Shown: positions 32,381 to 40,824, counted from the first letter of the stretch. The stretch is DNA of 64,000 bases from Amycolatopsis bullii (GCF_014654205.1 NZ_BNAW01000016.1:1-64000); one strand, 5' to 3'. Made by a program: numbers and translations. The notes: a model not told the origin generated them from the sequence alone.

Positions 32381-33146
32381 ACGGGGCGAACCGCATCGAG
32401 GCGTCCCCGGGCAGCGAGCGGCCCCCCAGAACGAGCCGGGGCGCCAGGGCCCCCGGGGCCAGGCCGCGCTCCCGGACCCACTCGGTCAGCGCGGGGAACC
32501 GGAAGTCCGGGTCCACCCGCACCTCGCCGGATACCGTCCGCGCCACCCCGCGGATCAGCGCCTTCGCCCGCTCCTCCGACTCCGCCACCACCGGCCCGAT
32601 CACCGTCACGTGCCCGATGTCGGTCCCGAACGCGAACCCGCCATCGACCACGAACGGCGTCCCCAACCGCTCCAGAAACACGCCTCGATCAGCACCGTGA
32701 GCCGCGAGATCCAGCGCGAACACCTCCGACAACGCCCCGGGGACCGCCCCCACCCCGCCGTCGTCGGCGAATCGCCCCACGTGACCCTGGCACCCGCCGT
32801 CGACCACGAACCCCATCGACTCGTACAACGGCCGGCCGAGCTTCGACGCGTGCAGCCACACCACCCGGTCACCGGCGGCCGCGACCGCGTGCGCCGTGAT
32901 CGCCCGGCCCAGCCCCCGCCGCCCGTACCGCGGCGCGACCAGCACCATCGAGATCGACGCCACCGCACCGAACGGCACGAGGACGCAGGTCGCGGCCAGG
33001 CCGTCGCCGTCCGGGGCGTCGATCCCGAACACCGTCCCGACCTCGTGGAGCAGCGCCCACTTCGGTGGTTCGCGCGGCCACGACCGGGACTCGGCCAGGT
33101 CGGAGCAGGCGGCCAGGTCGGCGGCGGTCAGGTTCCGGATCTCCAC
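32364..33146 (-). CDS. GNAT family N-acetyltransferase with C-terminal Acetyltransf_18-like domain
   Basis: A 260-residue protein: N-terminal GNAT domain (about 1-130) with acetyl-CoA loop R-Y-G-R-R-G-L-G-R-A and the Y-E-S-M-G-F strand, followed by a second domain (about 145-260) of the type found in two-domain acetyltransferases. Acceptor unknown. Divergent from accD5 across 55 bp. Confidence 0.85.
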   Translation of the reverse strand: MEIRNLTAADLAACSDLAESRSWPREPPKWALLHEVGTVFGIDAPDGDGLAATCVLVPFGAVASISMVLVAPRYGRRGLGRAITAHAVAAAGDRVVWLHASKLGRPLYESMGFVVDGGCQGHVGRFADDGGVGAVPGALSEVFALDLAAHGADRGVFLERLGTPFVVDGGFAFGTDIGHVTVIGPVVAESEERAKALIRGVARTVSGEVRVDPDFRFPALTEWVRERGLAPGALAPRLVLGGRSLPGDASMRFAPFTRAV

Positions 33147-33201
33147 GGACGTTGCCTACGCCACACGCCAAGTGACCCACAAGTAGTTAAGCTCCCGTGG
33201 C

Positions 33202-34839
33202 ATGAGCAGTGCGACGGAGCCGCTCGGGACGCCGCCCGAGGATGAACCGGACATCCACACCACGGCCGGCAAGCTGGCCGACCTGTACCGCCGGTACGAC
33301 GAGGCGGTGCACGCGGGCTCGGCCCGCGCGGTGGAGAAGCAGCACGCCAAGGGCAAGAAAACCGCGCGGGAACGCATCGAGCTGCTGCTCGACGAGAACT
33401 CGTTCGTCGAGCTCGACGAGCTGGCCCGGCACCGCTCGACCAACTTCGGGCAGGAGAAGAACCGCCCGTACGGCGACGGCGTCGTCACCGGCTACGGCAC
33501 CGTCGACGGCCGCCCGGTGTGCGTGTTCAGCCAGGACGTGACGGTCTTCGGCGGCAGCCTCGGCGAGGTCTACGGCGAGAAGATCGTCAAGGTGATGGAC
33601 CTCGCCATCAAGACCGGCCGCCCGATCATCGGCATCAACGAGGGCGGCGGCGCGCGCATCCAGGAAGGCGTCGTCTCGCTCGGCCTCTACGGCGAGATCT
33701 TCAACCGGAACGTCAAGGCGTCCGGCGTCATCCCGCAGATCTCGCTGATCATGGGCGCCAACGCGGGCGGGCACGTCTACTCACCCGCGCTGACCGACTT
33801 CATCGTGATGGTCGACGAGACCTCGCAGATGTTCATCACCGGCCCGGACGTCGTGAAGACGGTCACCGGCGAGGACGTCACCTTTGAGGAGCTCGGCGGC
33901 GGCCGCACCCACAACACGAAGTCCGGTGTCGCGCACTACCTGGGTTCCGACGACGAGGACGCCATCGCCTACGTCAAGGAACTGCTCTCCTACCTGCCGC
34001 AGAACAACCTGTCCGACGCGCCGGTGTTCGACCCGCCGGCCGACCGGCCCGGCTTCTTCGACGACGTCACCGACGCCGACCGCGAGCTCGACACGATCAT
34101 CCCGGACTCGCCGAACACCCCGTACGACATGCACGAGGTGATCACCCGCGTCCTCGACGACGGCGACTTCCTCGAGGTCCACGAGCTGTTCGCGCCGAAC
34201 ATCATCGTCGGCTTCGGCCGCGTCGACGGCCACAGCGTCGGCGTGGTGGCCAACCAGCCGACGCAGTTCGCCGGCTGCCTCGACATCGACGCGTCCGAGA
34301 AGGCCGCGCGGTTCGTGCGCACCTGCGACGCGTTCAACATCCCGGTGCTCACCTTCGTCGACGTCCCGGGCTTCCTCCCGGGCACCGACCAGGAGTGGAA
34401 CGGCATCATCCGCCGCGGCGCGAAGCTGATCTACGCCTACGCGGAGGCGACGGTCCCCCTGGTCACGATCATCACGCGCAAGGCGTTCGGCGGCGCGTAC
34501 GACGTCATGGGCTCGAAGCACCTCGGCGCCGACATCAACCTGGCCTGGCCGACCGCGCAGGTCGCGGTGATGGGTGCCCAGGGCGCGGCGAACATCGTCC
34601 ACCGCAAGACCCTGGCCAACGCGGCCAACGAGGGTCGCGATGTCGACCAGCTGCGCGCCGAGCTGATCCAGGAGTACGAGGACACGCTCCTGAACCCGTA
34701 CGCGGCGGCCGAGCGCGGGTACGTCGACTCGGTGATCGTGCCGGCGCACACCCGCGGGCACGTCGCGCGGGCGCTGTCGCTGCTGCGGAACAAGCGGGAG
34801 TCGCTGCCGCCCAAGAAGCACGGGAACATCCCGCTGTGA
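33202..34839 (+). CDS. accD5: Acyl-CoA carboxylase beta subunit (carboxyltransferase)
   Basis: A 545-residue carboxyltransferase that moves CO2 from biotinylated AccA3 to an acyl-CoA, most likely propionyl-CoA. The N-terminal crotonase-like half contains [10 protein letters not shown], the C-terminal half [14 protein letters not shown]. No zinc finger, as expected for the actinobacterial propionyl/acyl type. It is coupled to accE5 through a GTGA overlap and sits in the M. tuberculosis order birA...accD5-accE5...maf...accA3. TAAGCT 8 nt upstream of the ATG suggests a near-leaderless transcript. Substrate preference cannot be fixed by eye. Confidence 0.95.
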   Translation: MSSATEPLGTPPEDEPDIHTTAGKLADLYRRYDEAVHAGSARAVEKQHAKGKKTARERIELLLDENSFVELDELARHRSTNFGQEKNRPYGDGVVTGYGTVDGRPVCVFSQDVTVFGGSLGEVYGEKIVKVMDLAIKTGRPIIGINEGGGARIQEGVVSLGLYGEIFNRNVKASGVIPQISLIMGANAGGHVYSPALTDFIVMVDETSQMFITGPDVVKTVTGEDVTFEELGGGRTHNTKSGVAHYLGSDDEDAIAYVKELLSYLPQNNLSDAPVFDPPADRPGFFDDVTDADRELDTIIPDSPNTPYDMHEVITRVLDDGDFLEVHELFAPNIIVGFGRVDGHSVGVVANQPTQFAGCLDIDASEKAARFVRTCDAFNIPVLTFVDVPGFLPGTDQEWNGIIRRGAKLIYAYAEATVPLVTIITRKAFGGAYDVMGSKHLGADINLAWPTAQVAVMGAQGAANIVHRKTLANAANEGRDVDQLRAELIQEYEDTLLNPYAAAERGYVDSVIVPAHTRGHVARALSLLRNKRESLPPKKHGNIPL

Positions 34840-35057
34840 GCGAGGAGAGCCGTCCCCTGCTGAGGGTGGTCCGCGGAAACCCGAGCGACGCCGAACTGGC
34901 GGCGCTGACGGCGGTCGTCGCCGCGGCGTTGGTCACGAAGGCGCCGGAGAAGCCTAAGCCGCGTACGTCGTGGTGGGGTGACCGCGCTGCTTCGCTGCGT
35001 CGGCCGCTTCACCCCGGCGAAGGCGCTTGGCGCGCTTCGGGTTTGCCTCAGGCCTGA
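34836..35057 (+). CDS. accE5: Acyl-CoA carboxylase epsilon subunit
   Basis: A 73-residue protein with the epsilon-subunit core [18 protein letters not shown], followed by a Pro/Lys linker and W-W-G-D-R near the end. In actinobacteria it stabilises the AccA3-AccD5 complex. GTG overlaps the accD5 stop. Its 3' end overlaps the convergent marR gene by 10 bp. Confidence 0.9.
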   Translation: MSEESRPLLRVVRGNPSDAELAALTAVVAAALVTKAPEKPKPRTSWWGDRAASLRRPLHPGEGAWRASGLPQA

Positions 35058-35506
35058 AGGGCGTCGAGAAACACCGTCGGGGCTTCGTTGTCCCGCACGA
35101 TCGTGCCCAGCAGCGCCGCTAGCCGGTCGCGCTCCGGCGTGCTCAGGCTCGCGGCGAGCTCGTCGACTCGGCGGCACGTTGCCGCGTAGAAGTCCTCCGC
35201 GAGTTCGCTGCCTTCGCCGGTCAGCAACACCTGGACGGCCCGGCGGTCGTCCGGGTCGGGCTCGCGGCGGACGAGCCCGCGCCGGACCGCGCGGTCGACC
35301 AGGCCGGTGAGGCTGGACTTTTCGAGGCCGAGCGTCGCGCCCAGGTCGCCCATGCCGTACGGACGGCCCATCAGCACGCACAGCAGCTGGCCCTGCTGCA
35401 CGGTGAGCCCGTACTCGCGGGCGGACTCGGCGTAGACGGCGTTCACCAGGAACGACGCCCGCACGAGTCCCGCCACCACACCGAGGTCCGCCCCGCTCTT
35501 CCCCAT
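35048..35506 (-). CDS. MarR family transcriptional regulator
   Basis: A 152-residue regulator (V-Q-Q-G-Q-L-L-C-V-L-M, M-G-D-L-G-A-T-L-G-L-E-K-S-S-L-T-G-L-V, D-P-D-D-R-R-A). It follows the F420-type oxidoreductase gene by 4 bp in the same transcription unit and is the probable ligand of the double operator upstream of that gene. Confidence 0.92.
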   Translation of the reverse strand: MGKSGADLGVVAGLVRASFLVNAVYAESAREYGLTVQQGQLLCVLMGRPYGMGDLGATLGLEKSSLTGLVDRAVRRGLVRREPDPDDRRAVQVLLTGEGSELAEDFYAATCRRVDELAASLSTPERDRLAALLGTIVRDNEAPTVFLDALQA

Positions 35507-35510
35507 CCGA

Positions 35511-36401
35511 TCAGCCTACGGCTTCCCGCACCGCGGGCACGATTTCCTCCGCCAAGCGCGCGGTGGCGACGGCGTCGGGCGTGCTGCCGCCGGGCCCGAA
35601 GAGCACGAACCCGGCGGCGGCGTGCTCCAGCACGGCGCCGGTGAGTTCCTCGATCCACTGGTCCGGCGAGCCACCGATCCAGCGGCCGTCGTCGGTGCGG
35701 GTCCTGGCCAGCGGCTCCGCCGTGATGCGGCCCGGGAAGTTGTAGACGGTGGCGACCTCGGCGGGATCGCGCCCGGCGTCCACGGCGGCCTTGTCGATCA
35801 GCGGCCGGGACGTCCGGTACCGCTCGCTGAGCCAGTCGGCGGCGTGCCCGGGCATCCACCCGTCGGCCACCCGCCCGGTGACGGACAGGGACTTCGGCCC
35901 GACGGACCCGGTCCACACCGGCGGCATCGCCACCGCGGCGGGTGCCAGGTCGGTGACCTGGTAGAACTCGCCGTCGAAGGTGACCGGATCGCCGCCCCCG
36001 CCGAGCATCTTCACGAGCTGGATGCCTTCCTCGAAGGCCCGGACGGCCTGCCCCGGCGTCAGCTTGGTGAAGCCGAGCCGCGCGATGTCGTCCCACAGCC
36101 CGCCGACGCCCATGCCGAGCACGATCCGGCCACCGGTCAGCGCGGACAGGCTCGTGACCGTGCGGGCCAGCATCGACGCCGGACGCGTCGGCAGGTTGGT
36201 GACGCTCACCAGGCCCGAGATGCGTTCGGTCTTGCCGAGCAGGACACCGAGTTCGGCGTACGCGTCGAGCCGGTCGGCGTGGTAGGGGTGATCGGACACG
36301 GTGATCAGGTCGAGCCCGCCGCGGTCGGCGCGGACGGCCAGTTCCAGGGTGTCCGGGACGGCGGTGACGGCCGTGGACACGCCGATGCCGAAGTACGTCA
36401 T
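35511..36401 (-). CDS. LLM class (F420-dependent type) oxidoreductase
   Basis: A 296-residue luciferase-like TIM-barrel protein: I-T-V-S-D-H-P-Y near the N-terminus, G-R-I-V-L-G-M-G-V-G-G in the middle, V-A-D-G-W-M-P-G late. Actinobacterial members of this subgroup often use F420; the cofactor is inferred. GGGAGG 6 bases before the ATG. First gene of an operon with marR, under the TAGTTC-type double operator. Confidence 0.87.
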   Translation of the reverse strand: MTYFGIGVSTAVTAVPDTLELAVRADRGGLDLITVSDHPYHADRLDAYAELGVLLGKTERISGLVSVTNLPTRPASMLARTVTSLSALTGGRIVLGMGVGGLWDDIARLGFTKLTPGQAVRAFEEGIQLVKMLGGGGDPVTFDGEFYQVTDLAPAAVAMPPVWTGSVGPKSLSVTGRVADGWMPGHAADWLSERYRTSRPLIDKAAVDAGRDPAEVATVYNFPGRITAEPLARTRTDDGRWIGGSPDQWIEELTGAVLEHAAAGFVLFGPGGSTPDAVATARLAEEIVPAVREAVG

Positions 36402-36414
36402 GATTCCTCCCAGT

Positions 36415-36460
36415 TAGTTCGTATTACGAACATAGCACAAGTAGTTCTTGATGCGAACTA
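36415..36460. promoter_or_regulatory. Double operator for the oxidoreductase-marR operon
   Basis: Two TAGTTC-N7-GAAC sites: 36415-36431, containing the perfect palindrome GTTCGTATTACGAAC (36417-36431), and 36442-36460 (TAGTTC...GAACTA). Their centres are 27 bp apart, close to two and a half helical turns. Autoregulation by the MarR protein is likely. Confidence 0.65.
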
Positions 36461-36534
36461 GTTGTAGTGGGAGGCCGAAGCGGCGCCCGGAAAACCGGTC
36501 GCACCCCCGGTGATCGCTTGCTACCTTGGGTTCC

Positions 36535-36639
36535 GCCCGGTGCGACGGGGAAGGTTACTTCGGTATCACTTGGTTCGAATCCAGGAACCGGTCACCACGG
36601 TGGCCGGTCAACGCACCTTCTCCACCCGAGACCTCGGGC
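36535..36639 (+). ncRNA. Y RNA-like noncoding RNA, reduced form (copy 1)
   Basis: Ends GCCCG (36535-36539) and CGGGC (36635-36639) can pair. Inside, GGGGAAGGT (36547-36555) pairs over 9 bp with ACCTTCTCC (36615-36623), the expected Ro60-binding helix, followed on the 5' side by TTACTTC. The apical part holds a tRNA-like T arm (CTTGG-TTCGAAT-CCAGG, 36569-36585) and a 9-bp acceptor-like hairpin (36587-36608, loop CACG). No D arm is present. The RNA lies 240 bp upstream of the Ro60 gene on the same strand. A TACCTT -10 candidate sits at 36522-36527. Boundaries are inferred from pairing. Confidence 0.72.
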
Positions 36640-36656
36640 ACCCAACTTCATCCGCA

Positions 36657-36683
36657 CTCCCGGTGCGTCACCGATCTCGGGAG
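36657..36683 (+). repeat. Hairpin resembling a Y RNA 3' end
   Basis: CTCCCG (36657-36662) and CGGGAG (36678-36683) pair around a 15-nt loop. The interior TCACCGATCTCGGG matches the 3' end of copy 2 apart from a 6-nt deletion, so it may be a terminator of copy 1 or a remnant of a third copy. Confidence 0.4.
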
Positions 36684-36698
36684 CCACGGCCACACCGG

Positions 36699-36837
36699 TG
36701 CCCGGTGCGCAGGCGAGGGTTACTTCCACTCCTAATGGGCAGGTCGGGGGTTCGAATCCCTCCCGGACCACACCTGCGGTCCGGTAGCTCAGTGGCCTAG
36801 AGCAGCTGTGTACCTTCACCGACTTCGATCTCGGGCA
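36699..36837 (+). ncRNA. YrlA-like Y RNA with circularly permuted tRNA-like module (copy 2)
   Basis: TGCCCG (36699-36704) pairs with CGGGCA (36832-36837). GGCGAGGGT (36712-36720) pairs with ACCTTCACC (36812-36820) with one C-A mismatch: the Ro60-binding helix, followed by TTACTTC as in copy 1. The apical module contains all tRNA arms except a normal anticodon arm, in permuted order: T arm GGGGG-TTCGAAT-CCCTC (36746-36762), acceptor 3' strand CCGGACC (36763-36769), an 8-nt closing loop, acceptor 5' strand GGTCCGG (36778-36784), TA, and D arm GCTC-AGTGGCCTA-GAGC (36787-36803). This is the architecture known for bacterial YrlA RNAs bound by Rsr/Ro60. It ends 40 bp before the rsr start. Confidence 0.82.
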
Positions 36838-36877
36838 TCGCTGTGGCCGTGGCTCCCTCCAAAAAACAGGGGGAGAA

Positions 36878-38464
36878 ATGAGCAAGTTCAACACCGCACG
36901 AGCGCCCGCCGCGACCTCTCCGGTCCGCGGCGAGGCCACGTCGTCCACCGTCACCCACGAGGGCGGCGCCGGCTACGCGCGCGACACCAAGTCCGAGCTC
37001 TTCCTGCTCGCGGTCGCCAACATGGTTGGCGAGCACGCGTTCTACGAGTCCGCGGACACGCGCGACACGCGCTACGCCGAGCTGGTCCGTCAGTCCACAC
37101 TGGACGATCCGCAGTGGACGGCCCGCTTCCTGCGCTGGCTGCGCTCCGGGGCGAACCTGCGCACGGCGTCGCTCGTCGGCGCGGCCGAGTTCGCCAAGGC
37201 GCGCCGGGACGCCGGCCTCGACGGCCTGAGCCGTCAGGTCGTCGCCGACGTGCTGCAGCGGGCCGACGAGCCCGGTGAGCTGCTCGCGTACTGGACTTCC
37301 GTGCACGGCCGCGCCGTGCCGAAGCCGGTCAAGCGCGGGATCGCCGACGCCGCGGTGAAGCTCTACGACGAGCGGTCGTACGCCAAGTGGGACTCCGCCG
37401 CGCGGGCGTTCCGGTTCGCCGACGTCCTCGAGCTGACCCACCCGGCGAAGCGCGACGACGCCCAGGGCGACCTGTTCCGGCACATCCTCGACGAGCGGCA
37501 CGACCGCGGCAACGCCGTCCCGGGGTCCCTGGCGACCCTGCGCTGGCGCGCCGAGCTGCTGAGCTGGGACGTGGGCCGCCGGCGCGAGCTGTTCGACCGC
37601 CCCGGAGCGGCGGGCGTCCTGCGCGTGGGGGGCATGACGTGGGAGTCCGTCGCCGGGTGGCTGCAGGGTCCGCTGGACGCGCGCGTCTGGGAGGCGCTGA
37701 TCCCGTCGATGGGCTACATGGCTCTCTTGCGGAACCTTCGCAACTTCGACGAGGCCGGCGTCTCGGACGAGGTCGCCCAGCGGGTGGCCGAGCGGCTCGC
37801 CGACCCGGTGCAGGTCGCGAAGTCGCGCCAGCTGCCGATGCGGTTCCTCGCGGCCTACCGCGCGGCGCCGTCGCTGCGGTGGGCGTGGGCGCTCGAGCGG
37901 GCGATCGCGCACGCGCTGGCCAACGTGCCCGTGCTGGCCGGCCGGACGCTCGTCCTCGTCGACACGTCGGCGTCGATGAACGACCGGTTCAGCAAGGACG
38001 GCAGCCTGATGCGCTGGGACGCGGCCGCGGTGTTCGGACTGGCGCTCGGCCGGCGCTGCGCGAAGGCCGACGTCGTGTCGTTCTCGGACGGCTACTGGGA
38101 CCACCGGCAGGGCACCAAGGTGTTCAAGCTGCGCCGGGGCGGGTCGCTGCTGAGCGACGTCGAGCGCTGGAAGTCGGGCGGGTTCTTCATCGGCGGCGGC
38201 ACCGACACGGCGGGCGCGGTGAAGAAGCACTTCGCGAACCACGATCGCGTCGTCATCCTCACCGACGAGCAGGCCGCGTACGGCGACGTCGGGCAGGCGC
38301 TGCCCGCGCACGTGCCGCTGTACACCTGGAACCTCGCGGGCTACCGGGCCGGCCACGCGCCGTCCGGCAGCGGGCATCGGCACACCTTCGGCGGCCTGAC
38401 CGACCAGGGTTTCCGGATGATCCCGCTGCTCGAGCGGGGCGAGAAGGCCGACTGGCCGTTCTGA
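36878..38464 (+). CDS. rsr: TROVE-domain Ro60 homologue (Rsr)
   Basis: A 528-residue ring protein: HEAT-repeat TROVE domain (about 25-345), starting with the family pattern T-H-E-G-G-A-G-Y-A, then a von Willebrand A domain (about 350-528) with the metal-site motif D-T-S-A-S-M (residues 362-367) and conserved Thr (G-G-G-T-D-T) and Asp (L-T-D-E-Q). Ro60 proteins bind misfolded or structured noncoding RNAs through the ring and Y RNA on its outer surface, and in bacteria can tether PNPase or act in stress-time RNA processing. Two Y-RNA-like genes directly upstream support the assignment. GGGGGAG precedes the ATG. A strong terminator follows. No RtcA/RtcB or PNPase gene is in the window. Confidence 0.95.
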   Translation: MSKFNTARAPAATSPVRGEATSSTVTHEGGAGYARDTKSELFLLAVANMVGEHAFYESADTRDTRYAELVRQSTLDDPQWTARFLRWLRSGANLRTASLVGAAEFAKARRDAGLDGLSRQVVADVLQRADEPGELLAYWTSVHGRAVPKPVKRGIADAAVKLYDERSYAKWDSAARAFRFADVLELTHPAKRDDAQGDLFRHILDERHDRGNAVPGSLATLRWRAELLSWDVGRRRELFDRPGAAGVLRVGGMTWESVAGWLQGPLDARVWEALIPSMGYMALLRNLRNFDEAGVSDEVAQRVAERLADPVQVAKSRQLPMRFLAAYRAAPSLRWAWALERAIAHALANVPVLAGRTLVLVDTSASMNDRFSKDGSLMRWDAAAVFGLALGRRCAKADVVSFSDGYWDHRQGTKVFKLRRGGSLLSDVERWKSGGFFIGGGTDTAGAVKKHFANHDRVVILTDEQAAYGDVGQALPAHVPLYTWNLAGYRAGHAPSGSGHRHTFGGLTDQGFRMIPLLERGEKADWPF

Positions 38465-38472
38465 CAGACGCC

Positions 38473-38509
38473 GTGCAGGCCCCCATGACGAGAGCATGGG
38501 GGCCTGCAC
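38473..38509. terminator. Hairpin terminator after rsr
   Basis: GTGCAGGCCCCCATG (38473-38487) is exactly complementary to 38495-38509; 7-nt loop. The arm sequence GCAGGCCCCC recurs in the terminator at 40825. Confidence 0.85.
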
Positions 38510-38563
38510 GCTGTGTACGGACCGTCACAGGAATGGCCATGGACCACACGTTGGCCCACGCCG

Positions 38564-38590
38564 TATAGTCCACGTGGAATAAACGACGTG
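38564..38590 (+). promoter_or_regulatory. PadR promoter and putative operator
   Basis: TATAGT (38564-38569) is a good -10. It overlaps the perfect palindrome TCCACGTGGA (38569-38578); an imperfect second copy (CGACGTGGA) follows a few bases later, before the padR start. Confidence 0.5.
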
Positions 38591-38603
38591 GAGGGATCTG
38601 ATC

Positions 38604-39230
38604 ATGGCTTCGCCCAAGCTGACCCCGCTCGGCATCGCCGTGCTGGAGCTGCTCCACGAGAAGCCCATGCACCCCTACGAGATGGCCACGCTCATGCGCG
38701 AGCGGTACGTCGACACCCGGGTCAACGTGAAGGCGGGCTCGCTCTACCACACCGTGGAACGCCTGCTCCGCAGCGGTTTCATCGAGGTCGTCGACACCCA
38801 GCGCGACGGCAGGCGGCCCGAACGGACCGTCTACGGCATGACGCAGACCGGGCTGGACGAGTTCAACCAGCGCGGCCGCGAACTCCTGGGGGACGTCGCC
38901 ACGGAGTTCCCCGCCTACCTGACCGGGCTCGCCGTGATCGACGAACTGGGGCGCGAGGCGTCCGTGAAGGAGCTCGAAACCCGGCTCATGCGGCTGCGTG
39001 CCGCGGTGGCCTCCGACCGAGCCGTGTTGCAGCGCCTCGCCGAAAACAAGGTGCCGGAGATCTACTGGCTCGACTGGCGCTACCAGTGCGACCACCGGCA
39101 GTTCGAACTCGAGTGGACCGAACGCCTCGCCGAGGACCTGCGCACCGGGCGGATCCCGTTCCAGGAACACCAACCACCCAAGCTCACGCTCATCACCGAG
39201 GAAGACGACGATGAACGCAAGACAAGCTAA
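38604..39230 (+). CDS. PadR family transcriptional regulator
   Basis: A 208-residue regulator with the PadR winged helix (L-T-P-L-G-I-A-V-L-E-L-L, M-H-P-Y-E-M-A, V-K-A-G-S-L-Y-H-T-V-E-R-L) and a C-terminal helical dimerisation domain (about 100-185). It overlaps the MFS exporter gene by 20 bp, the usual arrangement for PadR-controlled drug pumps, and likely represses its own operon. Confidence 0.93.
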   Translation: MASPKLTPLGIAVLELLHEKPMHPYEMATLMRERYVDTRVNVKAGSLYHTVERLLRSGFIEVVDTQRDGRRPERTVYGMTQTGLDEFNQRGRELLGDVATEFPAYLTGLAVIDELGREASVKELETRLMRLRAAVASDRAVLQRLAENKVPEIYWLDWRYQCDHRQFELEWTERLAEDLRTGRIPFQEHQPPKLTLITEEDDDERKTS

Positions 39231-40818
39231 CCCGTGGGCCGCGCTGGGCGCGCTGTGCCTCGGCTTCTTCATGATCCTGCTCGACACGACGATCGTGTCG
39301 ATCGCGATCCCGACCATGCTGCGCGAACTGGGTGCCGGGCTGAACTCGATCGTCTGGGTGATCAGCGTCTACCTGCTCACCTACGCCGTGCCGATGCTGT
39401 TCACCAGCCGGCTCGGTGACCGGTTCGGCCCGAAGCGCGTGTTCCTCGCCGGGCTCATCGTGTTCACCGGCGCGTCGCTGTGGTGCGGCCTGTCCGGCAA
39501 CGCCGAAATGCTCATCGCCGCGCGGGCCGTGCAGGGGCTCGGCGCCGCGCTGATGACGCCGCAGACGCTGGCGTTCATCACGCACCTGTTCCCGCCGGCC
39601 AAGCGCGGCCCGGCGATGGGCATGTGGGGTGGCGTCGCCGGGCTGGCGACGATCGCCGGCCCGCTGCTCGGCGGCGTGCTGGTCGACCACCTCGGCTGGG
39701 AGTGGATCTTCTTCGTCAACGTGCCGATCGGCATCATCGCCATCGTGCTGACGCTGCTGCTGGTGCCGGACTGGCAGCCGAAGCACTCCCACTCGTTCGA
39801 CCTGCTGGGGATCGTGCTCTCGAGCGCGGCGCTGCTGTGCATCGTGTTCGGTGTCCAGAACGGCCAGCAGTACGACTGGGGCACGGTCTTCGGCGGCATC
39901 ACGGTGTTCGAGATCATCGGCGCCGGCGTGGTGCTGATGATCGCGTTCCTGGTGTGGCAGCGCTTCAACAAGCGGGAGCCGCTGCTGCCGCTGCAGGTGT
40001 TCTCGAACCGGAACTTCTCGGCCGGGACGCTCACCGCGGCCACCGTCGGCTTCGCGATGACCGGCATGTTCCTGCCGCTGGTGATCTACATCCAGTCGGT
40101 GCTCGGGCTCAGCCCGACCATGGGCGGCCTGCTCACCGCGCCGATGTCGCTGCTGTCCGGGATCATCGCGCCGTTCGTCGGGCGCGCGTCGGACAAGGTG
40201 AACGGCAAGTACCTGGTGATGTTCGGCCTGGCGGCGCTCGCGGCCGGGCTCGGGATCATCGCGCTGCAGGCGACGCCGGACAGCAACGCGTGGTCGTTCG
40301 TCCCGGCGCTGCTGGTGTGCGGGCTCGGCATCGGCTGCATCTTCTCGCCGATGAGCAACCTGACCATGGGCTCGGTCGAGCCGCGGCTGGCCGGGACCGC
40401 GTCCGGCATCTTCAACACCGCGCGCCAGGTCGGCGGCGTGCTCGGCAGCGCGGCGATCGGCGTGCTGCTGCAGGCGCGGATCAGCGCGTCCATCGCGGAC
40501 GAGGCGACGAAGGCGGCCGCGCAGCTGCCGGAGCAGTACCGGGCGCCGTTCGCCGAGGGGATCGCGCACGCGGCGGCGAGCACCGGGGAGTTCGGCTCGG
40601 CCGGCGGCCCGGCGCCGATGCCGGGACTGCCCGCGGAGATCGCCGCGCAGGCGGGGAAGCTGGCCACCACCGCGGTCCACAGTGGACTGACCGACGCGGC
40701 CCGCGTGACGATGCTGCTGCCGATGGGCGTGCTCCTGCTCGGCGTGGTTTCCGCAGCGGTGATGCAGCGGGTCAAGCCGCGCTGGGAAGCCCCGGTGCCC
40801 GAAGCGGCCGCGGCGTAG
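39211..40818 (+). CDS. MFS drug exporter, DHA2 (EmrB/QacA) family
   Basis: A 535-residue transporter with 14 predicted helices: L-D-T-T-I-V-S-I-A-I-P in helix 1, motif A S-R-L-G-D-R-F-G-P-K-R, motif C-like G-P-L-L-G-G in helix 5. Full length for DHA2. The start is the ATG inside the end of padR. Predicted proton-driven efflux of a drug or endogenous metabolite; substrate unknown. Confidence 0.92.
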   Translation: MNARQANPWAALGALCLGFFMILLDTTIVSIAIPTMLRELGAGLNSIVWVISVYLLTYAVPMLFTSRLGDRFGPKRVFLAGLIVFTGASLWCGLSGNAEMLIAARAVQGLGAALMTPQTLAFITHLFPPAKRGPAMGMWGGVAGLATIAGPLLGGVLVDHLGWEWIFFVNVPIGIIAIVLTLLLVPDWQPKHSHSFDLLGIVLSSAALLCIVFGVQNGQQYDWGTVFGGITVFEIIGAGVVLMIAFLVWQRFNKREPLLPLQVFSNRNFSAGTLTAATVGFAMTGMFLPLVIYIQSVLGLSPTMGGLLTAPMSLLSGIIAPFVGRASDKVNGKYLVMFGLAALAAGLGIIALQATPDSNAWSFVPALLVCGLGIGCIFSPMSNLTMGSVEPRLAGTASGIFNTARQVGGVLGSAAIGVLLQARISASIADEATKAAAQLPEQYRAPFAEGIAHAAASTGEFGSAGGPAPMPGLPAEIAAQAGKLATTAVHSGLTDAARVTMLLPMGVLLLGVVSAAVMQRVKPRWEAPVPEAAAA

Positions 40819-40824
40819 CACCGC

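Noticed and set aside
13000-33000. Biosynthetic gene cluster
   Set aside because: Methyltransferase, SnoaL-like, SDR and monooxygenase genes are present, but no core synthase; each is paired with its own regulator rather than forming one pathway.
12000-33100. Integrated mobile element
   Set aside because: No integrase, transposase, tRNA attachment site or direct-repeat ends were found around the accessory block.
36467-36800. Short open frames across the Y RNA region
   Set aside because: They cover the structured RNAs, have no ribosome binding site and no recognisable protein pattern.
36738-36803. Ordinary tRNA gene
   Set aside because: T arm and 3' acceptor strand precede the 5' acceptor strand and D arm, and no normal anticodon arm joins them; better explained as a permuted module of a Y RNA.
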